From the NCBI GenBank assembly GCA_003249275.1, contig QKJO01000040.1, positions 1 to 7,665 on the forward strand: DNA of 7,665 bases. The letters are read 5' to 3'. Numbering within the stretch: the stretch's first letter is position 1; each line of letters opens with the position of its first letter. The stretch comes from Spirochaetaceae bacterium (GTDB lineage Bacteria > Spirochaetota > Spirochaetia > Spirochaetales_E > Spirochaetaceae_B). This document shows, piece by piece, positions 1 to 6,558 of the stretch. A program made the position numbers and the translations under genes. The notes under the pieces were generated by a model. The model ran no database searches and was not told the DNA's origin. It was given only the letters and a program-made list of their open reading frames with translations.

Positions 1-567
1 AATCGTCACATCCAGGGCGGTCGTGGGCTCATCGGCGATGAGCAGTTTGGGATTGCAGGACAGGGCCGTGGCGATCATGACCCGCTGTCTCATTCCACCC
101 GAAAACTCATGAGGAAAGCTGTTGATCCGCTTTTCCGGCTGGGGAATTCCGACAAGCCTCAGCATTTCAATCGCTTTTTTCAACGCTTCCGCCTTGCCGA
201 CCTTCTGGTGGCGACGGATGACCTCGACCATCTGATTCCTGATCGTATAGACGGGATTGAGGGAGGTCATGGGGTCCTGAAAGATCATGGCGATCTCGTT
301 TCCCCGGATATCGGAGAGTTCTCTCTGGGAGAGTTTGGCAAGATCCTTGCCTTCAAAGAGAATTTCCCCCTCTTTGATGCGGCCGGGTTCTTCTATAAGT
401 CCCATTATGGAGAGGGCCGTGACACTCTTGCCGCTGCCCGATTCACCGACGATACCGAGGACACCCCCCTTCTTCAACTTGAAGGAGGCCCCCCGAACAG
501 CCTGAATTTCACCGTGATGGGTAAAAAATGATGTTTTTACATTGTTAACTTCTAATAGTGTATCCAT
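1..567 (-). CDS. oppD: Oligopeptide ABC transporter ATP-binding protein OppD (N-terminal 189 residues, runs off left edge)
   Basis: This is one of the two cytoplasmic ATPases that power a peptide importer; it pairs with OppF beneath the OppB/OppC channel. My translation from the ATG at 567 starts [16 protein letters not shown] and is open to the window edge. The ABC landmarks appear in order: Walker A GESGSGKS (residues 41-48), Q-loop glutamine in [11 protein letters not shown] (Gln97), signature FSGGMRQR (155-162), Walker B LLIADEP (175-181, Asp179 and catalytic Glu180) and the D-loop TALD (183-186). The SLNP stretch after the Q-loop is typical of the Opp/Dpp ATPase subfamily. The missing C-terminus should carry the H-loop and the oligopeptide-ABC C-terminal domain. 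The start is supported by AGGAAAGGA (578-586, minus strand) 10 bases upstream, inside the end of oppC, whose stop is 7 bases away. Opp versus Dpp substrate class cannot be decided from the ATPase alone. Confidence 0.95.
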   Translation of the reverse strand, partial: MDTLLEVNNVKTSFFTHHGEIQAVRGASFKLKKGGVLGIVGESGSGKSVTALSIMGLIEEPGRIKEGEILFEGKDLAKLSQRELSDIRGNEIAMIFQDPMTSLNPVYTIRNQMVEVIRRHQKVGKAEALKKAIEMLRLVGIPQPEKRINSFPHEFSGGMRQRVMIATALSCNPKLLIADEPTTALDVTI

Positions 568-574
568 TTCCTGA

Positions 575-1762
575 TTATCCTTTCCTCAGTCTGGGGTCGA
601 GTGCATCCCGTAATCCGTCTCCCAGAAAATTGAAGGAGAGCATGGTCAGGGCGATGGCCATGGACGGGAAAAAGAGCTGATAGGGGTAGGACAGCAGTCC
701 CTGGAGGGCATCATTGGCCAGAGTACCCCAGGAAGCCATGGGAGCGGAAACACCGAGTCCGATGAAACCGATGAAAGCTTCGGTAAACACAGCCTGGGGG
801 ATCATCATGGTCATGGAGACGATGATCGGGCCCATGGCGTTGGGAATCAGATGGCGGGAGATGATATGGCTCCTGGAAACACCCAGGGCCCGGGCGGCAA
901 GGACGAATTCCTGCCCCTTGAGACTGAGAACCTGTCCTCGTACCAGACGGGCCATGACGACCCAGTACACCGACCCCAGGGCGATGATCATGGTCCACAG
1001 ACCCCGGTTGCCAACGAGAACCATGATGATAATGACATAGAGAACCAGAGGGATGGAATTGAGGATGTCGACGATCCTCATCATGATGGTATCGGTTCGT
1101 CCTCCCTCATAACCGGCGGCGCTTCCGTACACGACTCCGATGAAAAGGTTCACCAGAGAGGCGACGAGGGCGACAATCAGAGAGATTCTCGCTCCGTACA
1201 TGACACGGATCATGAGATCGCGTCCCAGATTATCCGTACCGAAGGGATAGGTCCTGTTGAATACGGTCTTGTGCGTTGCCGTTACCTCTTTGTCCCTGTA
1301 AAGGAAGGCATAGTCGTAGGGATAGCCCATCTTATCCTTGAGAAGAATATAGGAAAAATCCAGAACGACTGTGTGCTCGCCATCTTCATAGGTATAGAGC
1401 TTCTTGACCGGATCGGCTTTGGTTCTGTCCAGACGGCCCAGGATATATCCTTTTTCCGAGATGCTCAGAAGCTTGTAATCGTTGGAAAGGTAGACAAAGA
1501 AATCCTCATCCAGCTGATAGATGGACAACCGGGGAGGAAGATTCGAATAATCAAGATTCTGATCCGAATAGGATGCCTTGACCAGAACGGGTCCGAATAT
1601 GGCAATCAAAACTATGAAACAGACTCCGAAGAGTCCGACCATGGCCATTCTGTGATTTTTAAGCCGCCTCCAGGCGTCCTGCCAGTAGGTCAGACTCGGG
1701 CGCATTTTTTCGGGTATTTCCGTTACGCTTTTGTCTATAAATGCAAATTGACGGGAGTCCAT
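575..1762 (-). CDS. oppC: Oligopeptide ABC transporter permease OppC with enlarged extracytoplasmic loop
   Basis: Inner-membrane permease that forms the peptide channel together with OppB. The N-terminal cytoplasmic segment with [16 protein letters not shown] (25-40) and the first membrane helix (about 40-61) match the OppC N-terminal domain. The family block [21 protein letters not shown] (172-192) precedes the binding-protein-dependent transport domain, with helices near 193-213, 228-250, 255-273, 310-326 and 362-382. The cytoplasmic EAA loop that docks on the ATPases is [16 protein letters not shown] (285-300) followed by RHLIPNA. At 395 residues it is about 90-100 longer than usual OppC proteins (around 300). 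The excess lies between helix 1 and the FGTDNLGRD block (about 62-172), is rich in Tyr, Asp and Lys, and should face the periplasm. The ATG lies 3 bases after the oppB stop, with AAGGAG at 1775-1780 twelve bases upstream. Confidence 0.95.
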   Translation of the reverse strand: MDSRQFAFIDKSVTEIPEKMRPSLTYWQDAWRRLKNHRMAMVGLFGVCFIVLIAIFGPVLVKASYSDQNLDYSNLPPRLSIYQLDEDFFVYLSNDYKLLSISEKGYILGRLDRTKADPVKKLYTYEDGEHTVVLDFSYILLKDKMGYPYDYAFLYRDKEVTATHKTVFNRTYPFGTDNLGRDLMIRVMYGARISLIVALVASLVNLFIGVVYGSAAGYEGGRTDTIMMRIVDILNSIPLVLYVIIIMVLVGNRGLWTMIIALGSVYWVVMARLVRGQVLSLKGQEFVLAARALGVSRSHIISRHLIPNAMGPIIVSMTMMIPQAVFTEAFIGFIGLGVSAPMASWGTLANDALQGLLSYPYQLFFPSMAIALTMLSFNFLGDGLRDALDPRLRKG

Positions 1763-1765
1763 ATA

Positions 1766-2695
1766 CTACTTGTTCTCCTTTTCGAATTTGATGCGGGGAT
1801 CAATGAAGGCATAGGCGATATCCACAAGCAGTACCATTAATACATAGAATGCGGCAAACATGACCGTGATTCCCATAATAACCGTATAGTCTCTGTTGGC
1901 AACGCTCTCAACATAATACCGTCCGATCCCCGCAATGGCGAAGATCTTCTCTACCACAAAGGAACCTGTCATCAGAACCGCAATCGTTGGCCCCAGATAG
2001 GTGATGACGGGAATCAGGGCGTTTTTCACGGCATGCTTGCCTATGACGGACCACTCTCTAAGGCCGTTGGCCCGGGCTGTCCTGACGTAATCCTGCCTCA
2101 GGACTTCCAGCATGCTGGATCTTGTCAGCCGGGAAACAAAGGAGAGGGAATATCCGCCGAGGGCCAGAACGGGTCCGATATAACTGCCCGGTGTCGTCAG
2201 GCCGTAGGGGGGAATCCATCCCAGTTTTCCAGCGAAGAAATATATGATCAGTGATGCGATAACGAAGCTGGGTATGGTAACACCCAGAGTCGCCATGAAC
2301 ATAACAAAATAGTCGATGGGTTTGTTCTGTCTCAAGGCAGAGATAATACCGAAAGGCACACCGATGACGACGATCAGCAGACAGGAGATGAATCCCACTA
2401 TGGCGGTCGACGGAAATCCGGTAACAATCAGATCATTGACGGATATGCCGATTTTTGAAAATGAAGGTCCCAGGTCAAAAGTAAAAAGACCTTTCATATA
2501 GTCCAGATACTGCATATACAGAGGCTGGTCCAGTTTATATTTTTCATTCAGAACACGCATGATTTCCGGCGGAACCGGGCGCTCTCTCGTAAATGGTCCG
2601 CCCGGAATGGAATGCATCATGAAGAAAGTCACAGTTGTGATGATCAAAATGGTCAACACGGAGTAGATCAGGCGCCGTACGAAGTAATTTCTCAT
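1766..2695 (-). CDS. oppB: Oligopeptide ABC transporter permease OppB
   Basis: Inner-membrane permease, partner of OppC. The length of 309 residues is normal for the family. The N-terminus MRNYFVRRLIYSVLTILIIT begins helix 1 (about 9-28). It is followed by the family block SIPGGPF (29-35), then EKYKLDQPLYMQYLDYMKGL (51-70) and the FDLGPSFS segment (73-80). Further helices are near 97-118, 131-153, 173-187, 226-246 and 272-292. The EAA loop that contacts the ATPase is DYVRTARANGLREWSVIGKH (202-221) followed by NALIPVI. The C-terminus VDIAYAFIDPRIKF is the usual OppB/DppB ending. The start is well defined, with AAGGAG (2704-2709) eight bases before the ATG. It follows oppA by 103 bases containing a terminator-like hairpin and lies 3 bases before oppC, so its level probably depends on read-through from the oppA promoter. 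Confidence 0.96.
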   Translation of the reverse strand: MRNYFVRRLIYSVLTILIITTVTFFMMHSIPGGPFTRERPVPPEIMRVLNEKYKLDQPLYMQYLDYMKGLFTFDLGPSFSKIGISVNDLIVTGFPSTAIVGFISCLLIVVIGVPFGIISALRQNKPIDYFVMFMATLGVTIPSFVIASLIIYFFAGKLGWIPPYGLTTPGSYIGPVLALGGYSLSFVSRLTRSSMLEVLRQDYVRTARANGLREWSVIGKHAVKNALIPVITYLGPTIAVLMTGSFVVEKIFAIAGIGRYYVESVANRDYTVIMGITVMFAAFYVLMVLLVDIAYAFIDPRIKFEKENK

Positions 2696-2752
2696 ACAGG
2701 AGTCTCCTTAGCCCGAAGAAGGTGATATTTTTTAAATTTTCAGGCTGTACGC

Positions 2753-2784
2753 AAAAAGGCTGTCTCCCTGCCGGGAGACAGCCT
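2753..2784 (-). terminator. Intrinsic (Rho-independent) terminator-like hairpin between oppA and oppB
   Basis: A perfect 12-bp inverted repeat: AGGCTGTCTCCC at 2757-2768 and GGGAGACAGCCT at 2773-2784, with a 4-base loop. In the direction of opp transcription the stem is followed directly by a run of T (2757-2753). It starts 14 bases beyond the oppA stop codon and ends about 58 bases before the oppB start. Stem plus U run is the standard intrinsic terminator form. Because oppBCD lack an obvious strong promoter of their own, it most likely works as a partial terminator and as a 3' stabiliser of the oppA message. In the plus direction the stem is followed only by CATTTT, so activity on that strand would be weaker and no plus-strand gene needs it. 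Confidence 0.85.
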
Positions 2785-2798
2785 CATTTTAAAGATAA

Positions 2799-4442
2799 TT
2801 ATTCAGCAATATAGGCAGTTGTGAAGTCCATCTGCCCAAGCATGCTTCTGTCCCAGCCTTTCAGTTTGGGGCTGGAGAGGAAGAAATCGGTGTAGTGATA
2901 TACGGGAACGATAGGCATATCGTTCATCAGGATATCCTGAGCCTTGTAAAGGGCCGCATAGTGCTCGGCACCGTAGGTGGAAGAGGCAACCGCCATGGCT
3001 TCGTTGTAGGCGGGATTGTTGTAGTTGGGATCGTTGTAGTCGTTTCCGTCAACAAATATAGCCAGAAGACCCATGGGGTCGAGGAAGTCGGTCAGCCAGC
3101 CGCCGCGGGCAACCTGGTAGTCACCCTCTTTTCTGGTGTCCTGAAAAACGGCCCATTCCTGGTTTTCGAGTGTACACTCAATACCCAGGTTGGTTTTCCA
3201 CATTTCCTGAACCATTTCGGCAACAAGCTTATGGCTTTCTGCGGTGTTGTAGAGGAGTGTAAACTTGGGAAATCCCTTTCCGCCGGGATATCCGGCTTCG
3301 GCAAGGAGTCTCTGAGCTTCGGCAACAGAACCGGAATCGGTTGAAACACCGTAAGTACCGGCGGTTTCAAAGAAATCGTTTCCTTTGTCATCGGGGAATC
3401 CGGGAGGAATAAAACCGGCTGCGGGTACTTCACCGCTGGCTTTGGTTTCTACGATTCTTTCCCTGTCGATAGCATAGGCCAGAGCCTTTCTGACGCGGAC
3501 ATCCTGCCACATGGGAAGATCCATGTTGAAGTTATAGTAATAGGTTCCCAGCAGGGGATAGACGTAAAATTCGGGATTTTCCGCGATCAGCTTGGGAACT
3601 TCCGCCGGAGGAATGGAATTCTGGTCGAGGAAGTCGAATTCACCGGCCTGATAGGCGGTATAACCTGTCGATGCCGAATCGATGAATTTAACATTGATCT
3701 TATCGAGGCCGACATTGGCCGCGTTCCAGAAATACTCATTCTTCTCGAGTGTCAGTCCGTCGCCGACCTTGTAAGAGGTCAGTTTGAATGCACCGTTGCT
3801 GATTGCCAGAGAAGGAGTCTTGGCCCAGAGACCGTCTGCTCCTGCAGGATCTTCAACAACAGACTTCTTGACGGGTCTGAAGTGGTAGAAGGAGGTGAGG
3901 GAAACAAAATAATCCGTGGGTGCGGACAGAGTGACCTGGAATGTCAGATCATCAAGAGCCTTGATACCGACCTGATCCAGAGAGACTTCTCCGTTGTTGG
4001 CGGCTTCGGCATTGACGACATTGGTATAGTGCCAGATCCAGCCGTACTCTGATGCTGTGGCGGGATCCATGGCTCTTTTCCAGCCGTAAACAAAATCATT
4101 GGCCGTCAGAGGAGAACCGTCTGACCATTTGGACTCTCTGAGGTGAAAAGTTACAACCTTTCCGTCCTCTGATACGTCCCAGCTCTTTGCGATTCCGGGG
4201 AGGATCTCGCCGCTTCTTTCGCGGACAAGACCTTCGAAGGTGTTGCTGATGATATGACCGCCATCGTTAGCTCCGTTCAGTCCGGGGTCGATGGTTTTAG
4301 GATCTGCGGCAAGGTTCCAATTCATAACGACAGGCGCCTTGCTCGTTTCCATGACAGCTTTTTCCTCTTTTTTGCTGCAGCTGATAAACAAAGCAGGAAT
4401 TAATAAGAACGAAAAAAGGACGAGAATCAAATTTTTCTTCAC
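2799..4442 (-). CDS. oppA: Oligopeptide-binding lipoprotein OppA (SBP_bac_5 family)
   Basis: Extracytoplasmic solute-binding protein that captures peptides and delivers them to OppBC. The length (547) is close to E. coli OppA. A lipoprotein signal, MKKNLILVLFSFLLIPALFI, is followed by Ser-Cys22 (F-I-S-C, a relaxed lipobox) and a Lys/Glu linker, so the mature protein is probably lipid-anchored. SBP_bac_5 landmarks: NWNLAADPKTIDPG (41-54), NTFEGLV (67-73), FHLRESKWSDGSPLTANDF (99-117), YYYNFNM (301-307), VRKALAYAIDRE (317-328), IPPGF (345-349) and GGWLTDFLDP (447-456). Asp452 in the last block aligns with the Asp that holds the peptide N-terminus in E. coli OppA (Asp419, from knowledge of the family). 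The start is GTG: an in-frame TAA lies directly before it, the next in-frame ATG is residue 31 and would lose the signal peptide, and AAGGAG sits 8 bases upstream. Oligopeptide preference is inferred; related proteins bind other ligands. Confidence 0.95.
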   Translation of the reverse strand: MKKNLILVLFSFLLIPALFISCSKKEEKAVMETSKAPVVMNWNLAADPKTIDPGLNGANDGGHIISNTFEGLVRERSGEILPGIAKSWDVSEDGKVVTFHLRESKWSDGSPLTANDFVYGWKRAMDPATASEYGWIWHYTNVVNAEAANNGEVSLDQVGIKALDDLTFQVTLSAPTDYFVSLTSFYHFRPVKKSVVEDPAGADGLWAKTPSLAISNGAFKLTSYKVGDGLTLEKNEYFWNAANVGLDKINVKFIDSASTGYTAYQAGEFDFLDQNSIPPAEVPKLIAENPEFYVYPLLGTYYYNFNMDLPMWQDVRVRKALAYAIDRERIVETKASGEVPAAGFIPPGFPDDKGNDFFETAGTYGVSTDSGSVAEAQRLLAEAGYPGGKGFPKFTLLYNTAESHKLVAEMVQEMWKTNLGIECTLENQEWAVFQDTRKEGDYQVARGGWLTDFLDPMGLLAIFVDGNDYNDPNYNNPAYNEAMAVASSTYGAEHYAALYKAQDILMNDMPIVPVYHYTDFFLSSPKLKGWDRSMLGQMDFTTAYIAE

Positions 4443-4450
4443 TTACTTGT

Positions 4451-4456
4451 CTCCTT
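4451..4456 (-). promoter_or_regulatory. Shine-Dalgarno site fixing the GTG start of oppA
   Basis: AAGGAG on the minus strand, eight bases before GTG (4442-4440). The triplet just before the GTG is an in-frame TAA, so translation cannot start further upstream. This site is therefore decisive for the non-ATG start. Confidence 0.85.
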
Positions 4457-4475
4457 GTGGGTGGTTTAACAAAAA

Positions 4476-4504
4476 ATTATACTCCGACTTAAACCCGCTG
4501 TCCA
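4476..4504 (-). promoter_or_regulatory. Sigma-70-type promoter of oppA
   Basis: On the minus strand, TGGACA (4504-4499, five of six matches to TTGACA) is separated by exactly 17 bases from a perfect TATAAT (4481-4476). Transcription would start near 4469, leaving a leader of about 25-30 bases that contains the Shine-Dalgarno. This is the best promoter match I found in the window and implies strong expression of oppA independent of the upstream binding-protein gene. Confidence 0.8.
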
Positions 4505-4785
4505 ACGGATCAGGGAGGATAAGTCTATATAAAAACTGGATCTAGACATTTAACCAGCCTTTGATCGCTTAGTCAATGTTGTGAAAACGGCAACAGTATC
4601 ATTCCCCATAAACAACAAAGAGAATATTTATTACTCAAAAAGCTTCTTTGAAAGACGCAAACATATGTTTTTCCGAATATTGTATGTATTTTTATATTAT
4701 TTCACCGGGAAATTGACATATATAAGTAAAATGAAATAAACCTTATCTGATATTGAAAGGTCCTTTTAAAGAAGAGATCCGGAGA
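4505..4785. other. AT-rich non-coding stretch upstream of the oppA promoter
   Basis: Together with the promoter and leader (4443-4504) this makes a 343-base gap between oppA and the second binding-protein gene. It is much richer in A and T than the flanking genes, and I find no convincing ORF or RNA gene in it. Two weak symmetric elements are visible: TTGAAAGG-T-CCTTTTAA at 4753-4769 (one mismatch between half-sites) and ATTTC-5 bases-GAAAT at 4699-4713. Neither is followed by a clear T run on the minus strand, so where the upstream transcript ends is not obvious. The stretch probably contains control sites for oppA, but no specific regulator can be named. Confidence 0.5.
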
Positions 4786-6441
4786 TCAGGGTCCATCAGG
4801 CTGACTTCTCTCCCGGTAGCAGTCCGGATGATCAGTCCGGTCAGGAAGGGCCCGGCTACCGGGCAGCAGACGGGGGCTCCCCTTCCACCGGTCCGTATCG
4901 ATCAGACGAGGGTATCCTGTAAAAAAGAGGGGTATCAGAGCACTGTCCCGGACAAGAAGTGATTCAGCATCATGAAGGAGTTCCCGTCTCTCCCGCCCGT
5001 CGGCAAGTTGTTCAGCCTTCAGTATGAGTTCGTCAAATCCCGAATTGCCGTAGACACCTCCCCACCGCTTCTCCACCGACAGAAAGAGGGAGAGAAAGCT
5101 CATAGGATCATCATACTCCCCCTTCCATCCGCCGAGGGCAATGTGATAATCCCCCAGCTCCCGGGCTTTCAGAAAATCAATCCACTCCAGCGGTACCGGT
5201 TCGACTGCTATGCCCGCCGAGTCCGCCCAGTGACGGACCAGGAATTCTGCTGTCATCCTGTGGCCTTCATCGGAAGGATAGATCAGTTTCAGGGGGGAAG
5301 AGGATTCTGCAGATCCGGGGAGATCAAATGACTCCCCGGGAAGATTCAGTTTTTCCGGAGGTTTTCTGTATCCTTCCGTGAGGGAATAGAAACCGGGAGG
5401 GACAAGTGTATCCGACGGCAGCTGCCCTCCCCGGAGCACCTGATTCACAAGAGTTTCCCTGTCAGCGGAATTCACGAGTCTCTTTCTGAAACCGGGATCT
5501 TTCAGAGGCTGCCTGCCCGTATTCAGAAAATAGAAATAGGATGTCAGACCGGGCTGAATGCTGAAATCTCTTCTGTAGTCAATTTCATAGAGCCTGGAAA
5601 GGGGGACGGCACCCGAAGCCAGCCAGTCGCCCTGCCCCTTCAGGTAGAGATCCAGGGCCTTCTCATCCGAATCGGTTTCAATAAACCGAAACAGGGGAGC
5701 CGTTTCTGCTCCCGGTATCAGAGTCATTCCTGTGATATCTTTTTCATCACCCGGCGGTGTCAGAACCGCACCGGAAGTAGGGATACGTCTCAGTGCCTGG
5801 AATCCGTAGCTGTCCATCCGGAAAAACTCTTCCGGATAAAGAAGAAAGGCATAGTGGGCCAGAAGTTTCAAAGCATAGGGATAGGCTCTGGCGAACTCAA
5901 GTTCAAGTGTCCTTTCGTCGATGACCCTGACGCCCGGTTCTCCCGCCGCAGAACCTCCGGTCATAAATCCGGACGCCCCTTTCAGAAATCTGGACAGGTA
6001 GGTCCTCCCTCCGGATCCGTTTCCCGTTTCCAGCATATGAATGATGGAGCTTCTGTAATCCTCAGCCGTGACGGGAGACCCGTCGCTCCACCGGCTCTCT
6101 CTCAGTGTGAACCGGTACGTTGTTCCGTCCTCGTTCCGCACCCAGGAACCGGCAAGATCGGGTTCCACCTCTCCCGTCTCCGGATTGATGGCGACAAGAC
6201 CTCTGAAGAGCTGACAGAGAACGAGGAGTTCCCCTTCATCCGGATTCCCCTTCAGCGGATGTGAGGTCTTCAGACGGGGGATGATTACCGTAAACTGTTC
6301 AAAGCTGTTCCTACCGGCCGAACTTTCGGGAACCGGCTGCTCTTCGCCAGTCCCCAGGGCCCAAAGCGGGATAAAACCCGAAAGAAACAGGACCAGGGCT
6401 GCTGCCGGAAGAACTCGGGAGAAAGAGGTTTTTATTGCCAT
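4786..6441 (-). CDS. Second, diverged peptide/solute-binding protein (SBP_bac_5 family), secreted rather than lipidated
   Basis: An extracytoplasmic binding protein paralogous to OppA. Parallel blocks are FTLRESRWSDGSPVTAEDY (111-129), SYFYFLNTG (301-309), FRKRLVNSADRETLV (318-332), LVPPGF (346-351) and GDYHIALGGWKGEYDDPMSF (430-449). Numbering is from the ATG at 6441, which gives MAIKTSFSRVLPAAALVLFL, a good signal peptide with likely SPase I cleavage at A-L-G/TGEEQ near residue 30. There is no cysteine there, so no lipobox. The frame is open to an ATG at 6531, but that start would add a 30-residue polar extension before the signal and would overlap a likely -10 element. No start here has a strong Shine-Dalgarno. 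Where OppA has Asp452, this protein has Glu442. The last 30 residues are Arg, Pro and Asp rich and unlike the OppA end. It may share the neighbouring OppBCDF permease; the ligand is unknown. Confidence 0.9.
   Translation of the reverse strand: MAIKTSFSRVLPAAALVLFLSGFIPLWALGTGEEQPVPESSAGRNSFEQFTVIIPRLKTSHPLKGNPDEGELLVLCQLFRGLVAINPETGEVEPDLAGSWVRNEDGTTYRFTLRESRWSDGSPVTAEDYRSSIIHMLETGNGSGGRTYLSRFLKGASGFMTGGSAAGEPGVRVIDERTLELEFARAYPYALKLLAHYAFLLYPEEFFRMDSYGFQALRRIPTSGAVLTPPGDEKDITGMTLIPGAETAPLFRFIETDSDEKALDLYLKGQGDWLASGAVPLSRLYEIDYRRDFSIQPGLTSYFYFLNTGRQPLKDPGFRKRLVNSADRETLVNQVLRGGQLPSDTLVPPGFYSLTEGYRKPPEKLNLPGESFDLPGSAESSSPLKLIYPSDEGHRMTAEFLVRHWADSAGIAVEPVPLEWIDFLKARELGDYHIALGGWKGEYDDPMSFLSLFLSVEKRWGGVYGNSGFDELILKAEQLADGRERRELLHDAESLLVRDSALIPLFFTGYPRLIDTDRWKGSPRLLPGSRALPDRTDHPDCYRERSQPDGP
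4812..4864 (-). repeat. Cluster of short direct and inverted repeats over the 3' end of the second binding-protein gene
   Basis: The direct repeat CAGTCCGG occurs at 4820-4827 and 4833-4840. CCCGGTAGC at 4812-4820 has its exact inverted copy GCTACCGGG at 4855-4863. The latter also overlaps a local hairpin, GCCCGG-CTA-CCGGGC (4850-4864). The 4855-4863 arm can thus pair either locally or with 4812-4820, and TCCGG/CCGGA (4836-4840 with 4824-4828) could form an inner stem. No T run follows, so it is not a standard terminator. It could be a structured mRNA end or chance in GC-rich coding sequence. Confidence 0.4.
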
Positions 6442-6529
6442 GATCCCATCATAAAACGGTTTCGCCCAAATCTCCAGATCCATCCGAAAGAGGCCCGTGA
6501 ACTCTTGCACAAATAGATGAAATGAGCGC

Positions 6530-6558
6530 ATTATAAGCGGATATGAGTACGAAATCCA
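6530..6558 (-). promoter_or_regulatory. Probable promoter of the second binding-protein gene
   Basis: On the minus strand there is a perfect TATAAT at 6535-6530. At the ideal 17-base spacing lies TGGATT (6558-6553), only three of six matches to TTGACA. Transcription would begin near 6523, giving a leader of roughly 80 bases to the ATG at 6441. It would place the upstream ATG at 6531 inside the -10 element, which supports the shorter reading frame. The weak -35 lowers confidence and would suit an activator. Confidence 0.5.
6532..6537 (+). promoter_or_regulatory. Possible -10 element for the acyltransferase gene, overlapping the opposing -10
   Basis: TATAAG (five of six matches to TATAAT) lies 5 bases before the ATG at 6543, so a transcript from it would start at or next to the start codon. 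No good -35 sits at 16-18 bases. TTGCAC at 6505-6510 would instead fit CATTAT (6529-6534) at 18 bases. Either reading predicts a leaderless or nearly leaderless message. Confidence 0.35.

Noticed and set aside
109..531. Plus-strand 140-codon open frame opposite oppD
   Set aside because: The minus strand here encodes a complete set of ABC ATPase motifs in order; the plus frame has no recognisable domain and is a shadow.
851..1840. Plus-strand 329-codon open frame across oppC and the end of oppB
   Set aside because: Long, but its protein is His/Asp-rich without domains, signal or ribosome site, and it crosses the oppB/oppC boundary. It is an antisense artefact of permease codon use.
2696..2752. 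Separate promoter for oppB after the terminator hairpin
   Set aside because: The segment is AT-rich, but the best pair (TTGCGT with AAATAT-like) is too weak to call.
4713..4740. Plus-strand TTGACA as a promoter in the intergenic gap
   Set aside because: No acceptable -10 at 16-18 bases and no plus-strand gene downstream before 6543.
6442..6531. Upstream ATG at 6531 as the start of the second binding protein
   Set aside because: It would place 30 polar residues ahead of a clear signal peptide, has no Shine-Dalgarno and falls within the likely -10 element.
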